Below, one piece after another: positions 37,231 through 50,147 of a stretch of DNA of 64,000 bases. Both the position numbers and the translations under genes were made by a program. Source of the DNA: Pithys albifrons albifrons (taxonomy: Eukaryota > Chordata > Aves > Passeriformes > Thamnophilidae); NCBI RefSeq assembly GCF_047495875.1, contig NC_092459.1, forward strand, positions 39,792,490 to 39,856,489, given 5' to 3'. Within the stretch, counting starts at the first letter, position 1, and each line of letters opens with the position of its first letter. The notes beneath the pieces are model-generated. The model saw only the letters and a program-made list of their open reading frames with translations, did no database searches and was not told the DNA's origin.

Positions 37231-40200
37231 GACCAGGACATTGTGACTTTCACTGCATGGGAGAGAGGGATAGGCTAAAACAGGGAACCATGGCCCACAT
37301 AAAATCACAGATATTGAACTATGGGAGCCATATATTTCTTGGACAAGAGGCTGTGAAGATGGATAAGTTCAGCCAATATGCTTGCAAAGCATTAAAAGTA
37401 AGAATGAAGGTCTGTTTATTGGACCAGGTCAGCAGCACCCAAATACTACACACCTACAAAGGCACAGGAGCTTCTGCATGCACAACACACTACCAGGACT
37501 GCTATTAACACTCAGCCAAAAGAAAAGCTATACAACTGATGAAGAAGTCTTTCATTTTGACTTGCATTGCAAAATGACTTCTGCTTTGCTATGACACCAG
37601 CCAGCAGAAGACACACAATTGCTCATCCTGGAAATCTACAAAATGGGTACAAAGCCTAGACCACCTCCAAGCATCAGGTCTGATGTGTGCCAGTTGATTT
37701 AATTATGATTTAATGACATACATGGACATTTGCCTGATATTTTGAGGTTTCTCATTCAAGGAAACTTTTTTGCATTAGAAAGACTAAATTAATTAGATAA
37801 CACGTGCAAAGAAACTACTCCGTTTGTGATTATGTCTATGTGAGACTTCGTTATTTCACTTGAACAATTTATGCTTCTCCATATGATGCTCCTCCTATCA
37901 TTGATTTTTTAGTACATTTTGTACTGAGCCATTTGAAGACAACAAATTAAAGCACACGAATTATTAGAAAGCCTCACAAAATGCCAAAGATGATATTGTC
38001 CTTACCACACTCAGGTGGTACTCAAAACAAGAGAGGTGGGTGAAGCAAAAAAGACAGAGCACCAGCTAAATTCCAGAATAAATTAATTACTAAAATCTTA
38101 AAGCCTCAGGGGAGACATATGCCTGTAATCAAATTCTGGGAAACAAGCCCCTGCAAACTCTCACATTTCAACTTCCAACTCACTACCATTTCATATTCAT
38201 TTTGCGATGAAGTGTGAGTCTTATAAAGCAAACAAACAAACAAAAATCAGTTACAAAATTTCCACTTTTCCATGGAACTGAAAAATTCTCCAAGTTCAAA
38301 ACAGCAGTAAGCTGCCTTTCAAACTATTTAGAAATGAGGTAATGGCTTTGCAATTTCATTCCTTTGGTTAGAGCAAAGAATAGAAGCTGGGAAAAGAGAG
38401 TCTCAAAAGTGTACTCTTTATCCCCTCACTATTGGCTGCCTTCTGCAGCTTTCAGGCCCGGGAATGCAACCGATGATGTAGTGCAGCCGGTATGTACAGA
38501 AGCACTTGCAAACCCATTGTGCTTAATGAGACTTGGAAACTAGTCAGGACCAGGGCACTTCTTGTGATGCTTTTCATCAAGACCACAAAAAGGGAAAGCA
38601 AAGAGGTGTGAAATGTTCCAAAGTTTTTGTAAATATTTAGGGCAGGATTTTTAAAAACTAGCCAGCTGATATCCAAACATCCTCAGCTCCCAGGAAGCTC
38701 CTGTTGAAGATCCCATTCCCTTGAAGTGTGGTCTATGTGCTGTTGCAGCTGTCAGCCTTGACGACACGGCTACTGCAACACTAGATCAGCAGTCACGCAG
38801 TCAAGCAGGAGACTTAAGGAGAGTTAGTGGAGGAGTGTGCTATTTTGAAGGGTTTAGACGTTACTTTCTGTTTCACACTCGGCTCTCTGGGCTTGTCAAT
38901 TCTATAAACATTTTAATATTCCTGACTTCACAGTTCTTCACAGGGTAAACTCTAACACTACCAACAAAATATGCAGCCTTAGGTTACCAAAAGCCTCTGG
39001 AGAAAAATGAGTAAGGGGAGTTGTGTCCAGCCTTCGCAAAAGTGCGAAGTGACCTGAGCCAAGTCCAGAGCAAAATACTTAGTAAAGCTTTATGACAAGT
39101 ACATGAGCTGCCCAAATAGATGTCATCCAGCATTGCTCAAGAGCATATCTCCAAGGTCCACCAAAGATATAATTCAGGCTTCAGGTGTGCTGTGTTTAAT
39201 TTACTAAAGGGCACATTCATACCACTGTGTATGTGGATGTGTTTGTAAGTATATGCATCTATGATTTATGAAGGAACCTATTTAAGATTCTTGTCATTTA
39301 TCAAGATGCTTTTGAGACTTGATTCCTTATTTTGCAGACCAAATGTTAACATTTGATTGAATTTATTAACTCAATTAAATGAGAAGTGTTCCACATTAGA
39401 AAGCATAATGTCGGAATTAATCCCCCAAAAATGTGGTGATGCTTTAACTAATATCCTGTGACCTTTTGATACCCTCCGACACTGTCCTGATGATCTCAGT
39501 ATAAATAATCACATCAGAGGTTTCCCAGTGTGCTCTCTCTAGAGGATATCAGATGTCTCTGCAGAGGAGATATGTGCGCCACTTTCTTGGCTGGGGGAAC
39601 TGCTGAATGCACTTCCTGACTTCTCCTAGTCCTTTCTCCATCCATCTTTTGCAGTCATTCCTTAGCAGAACAAGGTGACAAACCTAGCTACGGCAATCTT
39701 CAGGAAAACATTCCCTTTGATGACTTTGATCCCAGACACATGCAGGATGTGGACACAGGAAGAATGTCTGAGCAGGTAGATGGCCACAAAAAGAACAAGT
39801 ACGTGGGGATAGAAATTCAACTACACACACACAACCTGAAAAAATACTTCCTTGATATTAGTGACCATGCTGAAAAATAAAAGAATTTTTGCTAACTTCT
39901 AGCAATCAAAGCAAGTGGCTATTCCTTTGTCAAGACTTTCCAGATGTAGTTCAACTTTACACCAGCCAAATCAACAGCATTGAACTGAGCCCACATATGG
40001 ATAGACTGGCTCAGAATCCAGTCAAGACAGTACAATACAACCCATCACTAACAGCTCACCACCATACTGTCTTCTCTGCTCCTCACCTAGCAACTTGAAG
40101 TCAACTATAAGTGGGACCTTTGTCACCAAACTGATCAAATCATCTCCCATCCCAAGATGTCCTTTTAGTGAGACCGTTCTAATTCCATAAGAACAGGAAA

Positions 40201-41217
40201 CAAACTCATTAAAGGCAATGTATGCAATAGATTTTCTCATAACTACTGCAATTTGCAATCTAGTAAGACACCAGAGGCCATTTTTTCTGTGCAAGAAAGA
40301 ATCAGTTACCTATCCTCAGACTAGTACAAAATTCTTGAACACTTGCACTGTGCAGTGATAAAGGTCTGGACACCATGCCCGTATACCAACAAATTATTCC
40401 CCGCTACTCAGTCTTTGAATAACGTATCAAAATGTTTGTGGATTCTGCCAGAAATAGAAGAGCAGAGAATATGAGGGATCTTTACTCTGTGCCTGGAAAG
40501 GAAGATGAAGCATGCAGAATTACCTTGACTTTAACCTTAATGTAACCTTACTGAGCTAAAGAAGGCAGTTATAAAGGTGACAGATAACAGGACACGGCCA
40601 TGACAGAGCTCCACAAGCATCCAACACAGTCTAATACCAAACATTCTAACCCCTGTTTTGCATGACAAATCCCAGAAATTCCTCTGTCCCAGAGCTGAAA
40701 GACTCTTGGTGGAAAGAGGCATCCCCACTATCCTTAGGAAAGATCATGCCTCAGCTTCCTGAGCTATTCAGGCACCATGTTGGATCCTTGATGGCTGGAC
40801 AAGGGATGACTTTACAAGTGCAACACACTCCTCAGCCCAAGCATGTAAACTGTCCTGAAAAGAATGATAAAATAGAGACACACTGCAGGAAAGGTTTCTC
40901 TGTATAATTTTAAGGATTCACAAAGGCCTTGCTGTACTTTCATTGCTTTCCCTGTTCTGTTATCAGACATCTGCTATTAGTTACCATTGAAATCAAAATA
41001 TTGTATTAAAATGGCTGCTTCATTTTTTAATTCTTACGGAATTTGCCACTCCAAAAAAAGGATTCTTTAACTCATAATTTGCAATTATTTTTAATACCAG
41101 ATTTGAAATTTTTCAGAGATAGACTTTGCATGCTTTATTGATGCCTCACAATGCTCAAGATGAAAGTAAAATTTTCATATTCCACTGCACATTCTAACAG
41201 TAATGATTCCTACAACA
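37231..41217. other. Unique non-coding sequence, nothing recognised
   Basis: No gene recognised; open frames are 90 codons or fewer. An AAAC run (38229-38243) and a 7-bp hairpin CTTCGCA/TGCGAAG at 39032-39049 are present. Confidence 0.5.
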
Positions 41218-41290
41218 CTATATATATATAAATATATATATATATTCTTATATATATAGCATATATATTTATATGAAATATACTATATAC
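41218..41290. repeat. TA-rich low-complexity tract
   Basis: Interrupted TA dinucleotide runs over about 70 bases, self-complementary and capable of extruding as a hairpin. Confidence 0.9.
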
Positions 41291-44088
41291 ATAAATCAGT
41301 ATTCTAACAATAATTTACATATTTATCTCACATAATCCCCCTGCATGATACAGTTTTTGTAAGTCCTGAAAGACTACTCTCTCCTCATGCACTGCTCCTA
41401 CTGAGACAGAAGGGATAAAGTATATACACTACTGTCTTTAATATGAAAAGTAAAAAAAAAAAAAGATAGTTAATTCCTTCCTAGGGACTCCTTCTGGGTT
41501 TTCACCAGTCAGTGTGGCTGACTCAGAGATGTTTAAGAAGGAGCCATTGCTCTGTTGCAGCATGAGTCCAAAATATAGCTGATGTGTTAACTGACTCTGT
41601 TATGAGAAACACAAGAGCAGCTCCCACCAGCTTTTAGTGTGTATGTCCCTGAATAGTTTAAGCCTAGCATGTAGGATAGCACTTAACCTGATTCAACTAT
41701 GTTTGCATGATAGATACTTGCGATGCTTAAAGCATCTTTCCATTGTCATGTCTATGTTCTGACTAGACTTTGACAGAATCATCTCTTTTGTTGAAGAATG
41801 CTCTCAACATTTCAGAAATGAAATAGATCCTTCTGACACAATCCACTAAATCTCTCACCTCACTTTCTTATTAAGACATATTTTTTTCTAGTCAGCAGCA
41901 GTGACTTAAAGTCTCATTGAGTTTTTAACTTTCCCCTGTTTTCTTCGAGAACTATTTACCAGCTTTCAGCCCCAGTGAAAAGAAACTCCCATTTAACAAA
42001 TGGACCATATTCTATAGACAAATCAGTATCAACCCTCATTACCAGGCATTTGGCTTACTTCAGACAAAAATATGTCATACTTCACATAAATCACTTTTTT
42101 TACTCAAAAGAATCTCTTATTGAATACCCTGGTGTCATTTCAGTCAACAAAAGTTGAGCACAAAGATCCTAGGCCCCCTTTGGTAGTTTGCATTATTTAT
42201 TTACCTATAAATCCATATGATTCTGATGCAAAAGAAATAAATTTTTAACTTACATTTTTTCTTCTAATGCAAAATTACTACAGAAGGCTAGAAATGCTCC
42301 TCTTTATGTAAGTGAACTTTCAATTACTGTAGTCCCACAAGAACTGTACATGTATATATATGTCCATGTTCATTCACAGATCTAGAAAAAATGAATCTGT
42401 TAGGCAATGCTTCACTTTGTTCTTGTTGGCACTGCCATTCAGGTGCTTTGATAAAACAAGCAGAACGAGCCCTTTTAGAATGACAATTCAAAATTGTTCA
42501 CCCTCAGCTTTTAGTTCGGATCCAGGTTGGAAATGTGACACATTGCAAAATCACACTGAGCTGAATTTATGGCATAATGTAATAGATGATTCACCAATAC
42601 TTTGCTCATGCCAGACTAAGACACAGACCTTAAATCAGCAATCAGTGACAGATTGGGAACTGCACTGTCTATCTTAAAGAAAAACAGAAACAGAAAGTCT
42701 CCATTTTCAGTTGTGGAGACACAGAACTACGATGATACCAACACTAACATGGAAAACTGGATTTCCCTATACATATGTAAATTTTCTACTGTAACTTCGG
42801 GAATGTTAACACATGAAGCTGCCATGAGCTCCCACATGTAGTCTGGAATACAGATAAAAGGGATCAAATCCTACCGAACCTCAATTTTAGGTATCAGAGG
42901 AAAAGGTGTGTTTCATATGAAAATTGTAACTACCAAACTGTAAACTGAACAAGCATTCAGGGTACTCAGTGCATCTCATTTTAAACAACTGTGCATTTGA
43001 GTTTACCAATAATACGTTCTGAGATTTTCCTACTGATACTGGAAGCGTGTCTCTGTGTGTGCATGTGTGTGTGTGCTGTCATAACCTATCTGCCCAAGCA
43101 TGGACTGTCTTAAAAGATTAAGTGCACCTATTTTGAACTGGAGGCTGCATGCCATAATTTTTAGCTAACCCGTTTCCTTCTTAGTGAAAACAGAAATAAA
43201 AATATATTGTGCACACTTCATTGCTGGAACCTTTGACCTCAGCTGCCTGTCTAGCTGAGACTGTGATGAATGCTTTGTGTCTCTTCATTTTTAATTGCTC
43301 ATAAATTGTTATCCCATGAAACACAAAACTAGCCTTGTCCTCATTTTAGTAGGGGTTGGAGGTCAGCCTAACAGTAATACAATTAAGGAGTGTCTTTGTG
43401 TGGGGGTGTGGGAGTGAAGAGGGCAGGAGGGTTACAGAAGGTTGTGGTAGTGAAAGATGTATTCCTTTCCAAGGAAATACAAAGCAAATTCCACACATTC
43501 AAACAAAAGTCTTTAATGTTTGCCAGTGTTGAGAAAAGCTCCTAGGAGGGCATTTAGAAGGGCAATAAAGTAGACATCATTTTCCATATCTGCACAATGA
43601 TTCTTAAACATACACGTACACACGGCTGCATATGATAGCATCCATCTTCTCTTCGCAACGGCAGACTTAATCCTGAGGTTCAAATTTTACCCAGGCATGC
43701 ATATTCTGATTCGTTCATTTCAGAAAAAATAATAGTCTACCTTTGACTCCTCTATGAAATAATCTAAGCCACATCTGTGGAGATAACTCTGCAGAGTTAC
43801 TTCCTTCTAGTTAATCTTCTCACAGTTGTCAAACATTTCCTTCCTGTTCTTGAAAAGCTGGACTACTCTTAATTCAAATAATATAAAGTACACCAATACA
43901 CAACAATATCTTTTACTTTCAAAATGTCTGATAATAAATAACAATAAACTATTAGCTCAGTAACAACTGAGAGGTTAGTGTACCCAAATATGATTTTGGT
44001 AGAATTAATATGCAAATAAAGCAAGGTTGCTGAATTTGCTTTCACCTCACTACTCTGATCTGCTTAGATGCAGAGGGGAACCAGGTTC
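41291..44088. other. Unique non-coding sequence, nothing recognised
   Basis: AT-rich sequence; short TG run near 43060. A 105-codon frame (42360-42677, +) has no recognisable domain. Confidence 0.5.
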
Positions 44089-44640
44089 TGAAACATTCCC
44101 ATAAATGAGATTAAGGTACAAACGAGGCCTGATGCTGGATTCCAACATGGCAATTCAACTTTATTTTGTAACACAAAAGAGCAGAGAGGAAGAAGGAAGA
44201 TAGAAAAGTAGGAAAAGCTAAGGGTAAATGTTAAAAGCACAGGACAGGAGTTACCAGCACCATGAAGTGCTGCTGGTTTGCAAGCTGGGAGATCTCCAGC
44301 TTCTGCACTGGTTCATCTTGTAGCCTCGGAGGAGCGAACCAGCAGGCAGAGCAACAGAGTGGCAGCACCCTCCACAGCAGTCCTCCAGCAGTTACCCCAT
44401 ACCACACCTCCTTAAATATTCTGCCATGAAAAATCCTGGATGCCCATTGGTCAGTTCATTGGCTTCCAAGCAAAGTTTGCCTGGTACCAAGATAAGCCCT
44501 GACTGTCCATTGGATGGTTCCCTGGTATCCACAGAAAGATCTGCCTATCTGCATGGCACACCTTATTTGGTCTTGAGAGTAAGTCCTTGTCCTGTTCTTG
44601 ATTGTAACCACTCCTTGTCTTTTTTTGTTAGGTCTATCTG
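44089..44640 (-). mobile_element. Candidate LTR-type element, boundaries unresolved
   Basis: Read on the minus strand this block shows three CCAAT boxes (44509-44513, 44458-44462, 44446-44450), a TATA-like AATATTTAAGG (44411-44421) and an AATAAA signal (44160-44165). That order and spacing are typical of an LTR. A possible end is TGAAAC at 44089. The other end was not found and could lie as far as about 44870. No target duplication was identified. It could instead be unrelated sequence with chance motifs. Confidence 0.42.
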
Positions 44641-44891
44641 CCTGCCTCATCAGATGGCTTGCTAGGTACCTCCTGGAGCTTTTGCAAGCAGCTCAGCTGC
44701 TGTAGCAGCCTGGCTGTTGCATCAAGACTTTTCAGCTCCATGCACAAGGCAATGACGAAGCACACTCTGTCTTTTAATGTCATCACACTCACACCATACA
44801 TAATTCTGTTTAACAAAAGATATTGTTCAACTTTTGGTAATTGAGCATGTCTTCAAATTCCTACAGACCAAACCATTCTGGTAATACTGGG

Positions 44892-45478
44892 TCATAGAAT
44901 CATAGAATCATAGAATCATAGAATCGATTGGGTTGGAAAAGACCTCCAAGATCATCAAGTCCAACCCTTGGACCAACTCTAGTCCATTTACTAGATCATG
45001 GCACTCAGTGCCACGTCCAATCTGCATTTAAAAATCTCCAGGGATGGTGAATCCACCACCTCTCTGGGCAGCCCATTCCAATGCCTGATTACTCTCTCTG
45101 GAAAGAATTTTTTTCTGATATCCAACTTAAATTTCCCCTGGCAGAGCTTAAGCCCGTGCCCCCTTGTCCTATTGCTGAGTGCCTGGGAGAAGAGACCAGC
45201 CCCCACCTGGCTAGAACTTCCCTTCAGGTAGTTCTAGACAGTGAGGAGGTCACCTCTGAGCCTCCTCTTGTCCAGGCTAAACAACCCCAGCTCCCTCAAC
45301 CTCTCCCCATAGGACTTATGCTCCAGTCTCTTCACCAGCCTTGTTGCCCTTCTCTGGACCAGCTCCAGCACCTCAATACCTTTGCTCAATTGAGAGGCCC
45401 AGAACTGAACACAACACTCAAGGTGTGGCCTCACCAACACAGAGTACAGGGGAAGGATCACTGTCCTTGTTGGGGTTA
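44892..45478 (-). mobile_element. CR1 LINE 3' end with intact terminal repeat
   Basis: Starts with about four copies of the 8-base unit ATAGAATC/TCATAGAA (44892-44925), the CR1 3' tail. It then has GGTTGGAAAAGACCTCCAAG and the full 3' UTR, and continues into the C-terminal coding part of ORF2 before breaking off near 45478. It is less diverged than the copies at 4838 and 18472, so it is probably the youngest CR1 here. Confidence 0.93.
45234..45478 (-). pseudogene. C-terminal CR1 ORF2 fragment, still open
   Basis: An uninterrupted minus-strand frame reads the C-terminal end of CR1 ORF2, including [23 protein letters not shown] and [15 protein letters not shown]. The upstream residues of the same open frame (45479-45566) do not resemble CR1, which marks the 5' truncation point. 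It has no start codon of its own within CR1 sequence and lacks catalytic domains, so it cannot act alone. Confidence 0.85.
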
Positions 45479-48264
45479 CTTTAGGCATTTTGTTCCAAAT
45501 TCCATAACAATCCTTTTTGTCTGATTTAGCTCTAACAAGATGTGGTATCTGCTGCAAAGCCACCAAGTTCTCAGCAACCTGTCAGAGGGGTTGGAAAACC
45601 ATCTTCTCCAGCCCTCAATACATGTTAATTCTGACAGTTGTTTTTAAAAAAATACCAGTAGCTATAAAGAATAACAGCATTTAGCACCCAGTGATGAATC
45701 CTTCACGGAGGACAGAAAACTCCACCATTTAGTCATAGCAAAATAGCTGCTACAGCTCATACAGATTCCAGTGGTCCACGTAGCAGAAATGGAAGTTTTA
45801 GTCCCACTAATTGACACACTGCTGAGTTCAGCATCCCAAGAGTCTGTACCTTCTCACCTGCATGCTCACCAGTGACATGACATTTTCACAAAAGATCCTA
45901 CAGTTTCATCAGATACGGCATAAAAACAGATGCAACAAGTTACTGAGAGGTTCCTAGAGCCCTAAGATTCAAGTGTGAACTGAATTTCCAGGACATACAG
46001 AAGTTTTCCTTCAGAACTCTGTCTGGCTTATATTTTTTTCTAAACTGAAATGTATTATTTCTCAGTTGCTAACATTTTATCATTTTACTTCATAGAATAT
46101 TAATTACTTTTCCTGTGAAGTATTACTAGGAAAGGGAACAGGAGCTACTACAGAATTATTTTTTCAATCTAATGAAGAATTTCAGCTTGCTTTAGCTGTG
46201 TTGGTAGCTGAAATTGCGTATGTTGCAAATGGTCCCACTAAGATTGAATTATGTTTCAGGTCTTTTTTAAACTGAATTCTTATTTTATCTTTAGCAGATA
46301 AAAAGCGTATTAGCATTTTCAGGATTTGAGGTGGAAAAATATGTATTTCTCTGATATATAGGATCTACCACATTATGCTGCAATGTTTATAATGACTCCT
46401 GCAAGATTTATCCTTTTGCTTAAAAAATCCATTCTTAAGACTGGTGATTCTAGGAGATTCCTAGTTTCCTTGCTCAAAATGTAAAGGCATGGTACCATCC
46501 TTTTGTAGCCAATGCAAGCTGTGATTTAAGAACCAAAGTTCCACCTAAATCACAGATAACAATCTGGACTGCCTACATCCTAGTGTTTTTAAAGTGTTCA
46601 GTGCTAAAACCCAGTGTATTCTTCCACAGTCTGGAAATGTCCTGAGCTACCCATGGTTAGAGGCAAATGTACTCAGAAACATTCTGTTCCTGCAGGATAG
46701 GAATCAACTTCCAAGGAGAAAACTTAGTTTTAGACATTAAGTCACCTATATTGTCCTTACTGGAAGTGGAAAATTTAGTTGTAGTTTAACATAAAAGCTG
46801 CACTTTGGTCTCTCTTACACTATAATTTAGTAATTAAACATTCAAAGAGAAAACTAGATGCTACATCCACCCACTTCAAGGTATGTGAACCTAAGATCCA
46901 CAAAAATTCTTCAAATACTAGGCCAGGGCTATGCCAGTGTACACCCCTGCCCCTGCAAGCCAGACTAAGAAACTTCTAGGTTAGGATTTTTTTCTGAGGA
47001 AAGGTAATCCTTGAAATGTCAGTGTTTTATTGATGATGGTTTAATGTTAAACACAAACTTATTTAAAGGGCCAAGGTCTGGAATTCTAGCTATGCATCAT
47101 CCCAGTTAGAAGTCATCCTACTTTCCCTTCAGCTTCACAAGGGCCTCACATCAACTGTTGGTATCTTTCCTGCTTTCTGCTCAAAAATTCCAACATTATG
47201 TCATCAGCGAGCTACATCTGTGTCCTGCTTTCAGTGCCTCCATTTCTCATAGGAGCATGAGAGGCTTCTATGAGAGTCTGCATGAGAGGCTGGACAGCTC
47301 ACATTTCAAAACTGAGGAAGGCACCACATTGGTTTCCTCCACATTTAGTGGAATTGCCAAGACTGATCTCTCAGGATCTTCAGAAATGCCCATCCTTCCT
47401 CATTCTTCACATATATATGTATTTTCAGAAGTTCTCTCATGACTTCCTATCTAAAATTTACATACAGTTTTGTCCCAGATGTTTTGGTCAGACAAAAGCT
47501 GAAGCTCATTTGCAAACTCTTGCAGGCCTTAATATTTATATGCCCCTTCTACAGACTTTATTGGAAAGACTCTAGTATCAGCCAGATTAAAAAAATCAAG
47601 GTGTCTGTTTTTGATGTTTTCTCACTTAAAATTTATCACAACACAAATGATAAATCTTGGTGTTCTTATTGAATCCCAGCATTGTCTCAGTATTCTCATT
47701 GAAAATGGCAGACTGGTTACTTTTCTCTTAATAAAGTCTAATATTTCATTCTACTAATGGAAAAGGTTTCTTTCAACATGGTGTATAAAATCTCTCTTAA
47801 GATTCAGTAGGGTCGGGTCAGGTGGGTCTTGCTGCCAACATCTAGTTAGCCGCTCAGCAGGAATTTGCAACAGTGGGAAATATGAGTAATAAGAATTTGA
47901 TGGGTTCACCCTCCTATTTCTTCTTAGAAAATGGTGATTTTGATTGTTTGTTAGTAAAGACAATTTTTTCATAACTTGTATTGAGTTGTTCAATTAAAGT
48001 AAATATTCAGAAAGGGGACTGAATCCTTGCTAAGTTTGTATTGGATAATGAAAGGCTGTAAGCGGTTTTGAGGCAGACTTTCAAAAGTGACCTGGGATTA
48101 AAATCAGATTGAAAGAATGCTATCTCCTAAAGATGATGTGGCCTGTGACTACTTTTCCTGATGCTGCTGATAAAGAGTTCATCACCTTTTTCCCCTTGTG
48201 AGTTCCTTACAAGGAAAGGATATGGGGCACAGCAGCAAAGTCATTTTTCTATCTCATTTGAGGT
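45479..48264. other. Unique non-coding sequence, nothing recognised
   Basis: AT-rich sequence with no recognised gene. Overlapping frames at 47158-47672 (+), up to 101 codons, show no known domain. Confidence 0.5.
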
Positions 48265-48328
48265 AGGGGATGGAGATCCATGTGACAGCCAGGATGCAAG
48301 GGTTACTGATTTGCTAGAAACCACATAA

Positions 48329-49330
48329 GTGCCTGAGAATCATCATGCTTCCCCCTCTGAAAAGGGAGCGGGATTGATTGCCCAACTGAAGTGCATCTGC
48401 AGCAATGCATACAGCATGGGCAACAAACAGGAGGAACTGGACACCATGGTCCATGTGCAGCAGGAAAACGATGACATAGTCGTCATCACAGAGACTTGCT
48501 GGGATGAGTCACAAAACTGAAGTGCTGCAATGGATGGCAATAAACCCTTCAGCAGAGATGGGCAAGGAGGGAAAGGCAGTGGGGCAGCCCTGTATGCTAG
48601 TGACTGTCTCAACTGTCTGGAGCTTAATGATAGTTAGGGTATGGTTGAATGTTTAAGGGTAATCAGGGGAAAGGTCAACAAGGCAGACATCCTGGTGGGA
48701 GTCTGTTATAGGCCACCCAACTGGGATGAAGAGGCAGAGGAAATATTCTATAAGCAACTGGGGTTATTCTCATGATTTCTAGCCCTTGCTCTCATGGAGG
48801 ACTTCAATTTATCTCATATACTAGAAATACCATACAGCAGAGAGCAAGGAATCTAGGAGGTTCCTAGAGTGTGTATAACTCAACTGCCTGACACAGATGG
48901 TGAGTGAACCAGCTAGGGAAGACACTCCAATGCACCTGCTGTTTGTGACCAGAGAAGGACTGGTGGATGATGTTGGAGGCCATCTTGGGCACAGCAATAA
49001 CAATATTATAGTTTTCAGTTGTTGAAAAAGTAAAGAGGGGGTCAACATAACTGCAATCTTGGACTTCTGGAGGACAGACTTAGACCTGTTCAGAAGACAG
49101 GTTGAGACAACCCCTTGGGGGGAAGTCCTGAAGGGCAAAGCAGTCCAGGGAGGCTGGACATGATTTAAAAGAATTCTTAAAAGCATAGGAGCAGGCCATC
49201 TCCAATGCGCGAAACATGAGCTGGCTGGGTAGCAGATCAGACTGCTGAACAGAGAGCTTTGGCTGGAACTCTGGGAAAAAACCTGCACAGTTTATGACTT
49301 TTGGAAGAAGGGCCAGAAACTCAGGAGGAC
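48329..49330 (+). pseudogene. CR1 endonuclease remnant
   Basis: Decayed 5' part of CR1 ORF2, the apurinic-type endonuclease that nicks the target. The open part (48329-48520) shows LKCICSNAYSMGNKQEEL and VVITETCWDE, the Asn- and Glu-bearing motifs of this fold, with the active-site Glu of ITET kept. A stop follows. Later pieces such as GVCYRPP-like and MEDFNLS-like segments lie in other frames. No intact product is possible. Confidence 0.85.
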
Positions 49331-49416
49331 TACAAGGATGTTGTGAGGTTGTGCAGGGAGAAAAGCCAAACTACAACTTAACCTGACTACTGTCATAAAA
49401 GACAATAAAAAATGTT

Positions 49417-49435
49417 TATATATATATATATATAT

Positions 49436-49470
<35 letters not shown>
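49417..49470. repeat. (TA)n microsatellite inside CR1
   Basis: About 54 bases of TA dinucleotides with a CATG interruption, embedded in the CR1 linker region. It follows a CAATAAAAAATG stretch. Confidence 0.95.
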
Positions 49471-49473
<3 letters not shown>

Positions 49474-50147
49474 TAGCAACTAAAGGAGGGCTAGAGGAGA
49501 ATTTTCATCCTTTATTGGATGTGGGGGAAAGCATAGTGACAAAGGATGAGGAAAAGACTGAGGTATTTAAAAGCCTTCTTGCCATCTCTCTTTAATAGAA
49601 AGACCAGTCTTTTTACAAGTATCCAGCCCCCCAAGCTGGATGACAGTACATCAAATCCTATGTTCAGTTTTGGGCCACTCACTGCAAGAAAGACATTGAG
49701 GCTCTGGAGTATGTCCCAAGCAGGGCAACAAAGCTGTTGAAGGGTCTGGAGCACAAGCCTTATGAGGAGTTGCTCAGGGAACTGGGGTTGTATAGCCTGG
49801 AGAAGAAGAGGGTCAGGAGGACCTTGCTGCTCTCTGCAACTGCCTGAAATTAAGTTGTTGCCACATGGAGTTTAGTCTTTTCCCAGGAAACAAGTGACAG
49901 AATGAGAGGAAATGGCCAGAAGCTGCATCAGTGAAGGTTTAGACTGAATATTAGGAAAAATTTCTTCACTGAAAGGGCATTGGAATAGACTGCCCAGGGA
50001 AGTCTTGGAATCACCATTCATGGAAGTGCTCAAAAGGCACATGGATGTGGCACTTGCCAACATGGTTTAATGTAGGACTTGTCAGTGCTAGGTTAACCAT
50101 TGCACTGGATGATCTCAGAGGTCCTTTTCAATCTTAATGATTCTTTG

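Larger units (their letters stand above)
48265..50147 (+). mobile_element. CR1 LINE with internal loss of the reverse transcriptase
   Basis: Plus-strand CR1 of about 1.9 kb. It starts in sequence just before the endonuclease (start approximate) and runs through endonuclease and linker to about 49330. It is then interrupted by a TA microsatellite (49417-49470), resumes in the linker to about 49600, and jumps to the 3' UTR near 49660. It ends at the CR1 3' tip ATGATTCTTT at 50147. The reverse transcriptase is absent, so an internal deletion joined linker to 3' region. Confidence 0.88.

Noticed and set aside
45081..45524. 147-codon plus-strand open frame
   Set aside because: It is antisense to the CR1 C-terminal ORF2 sequence.
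48821..49288. 155-codon minus-strand open frame
   Set aside because: It is antisense to the plus-strand CR1 endonuclease and linker.
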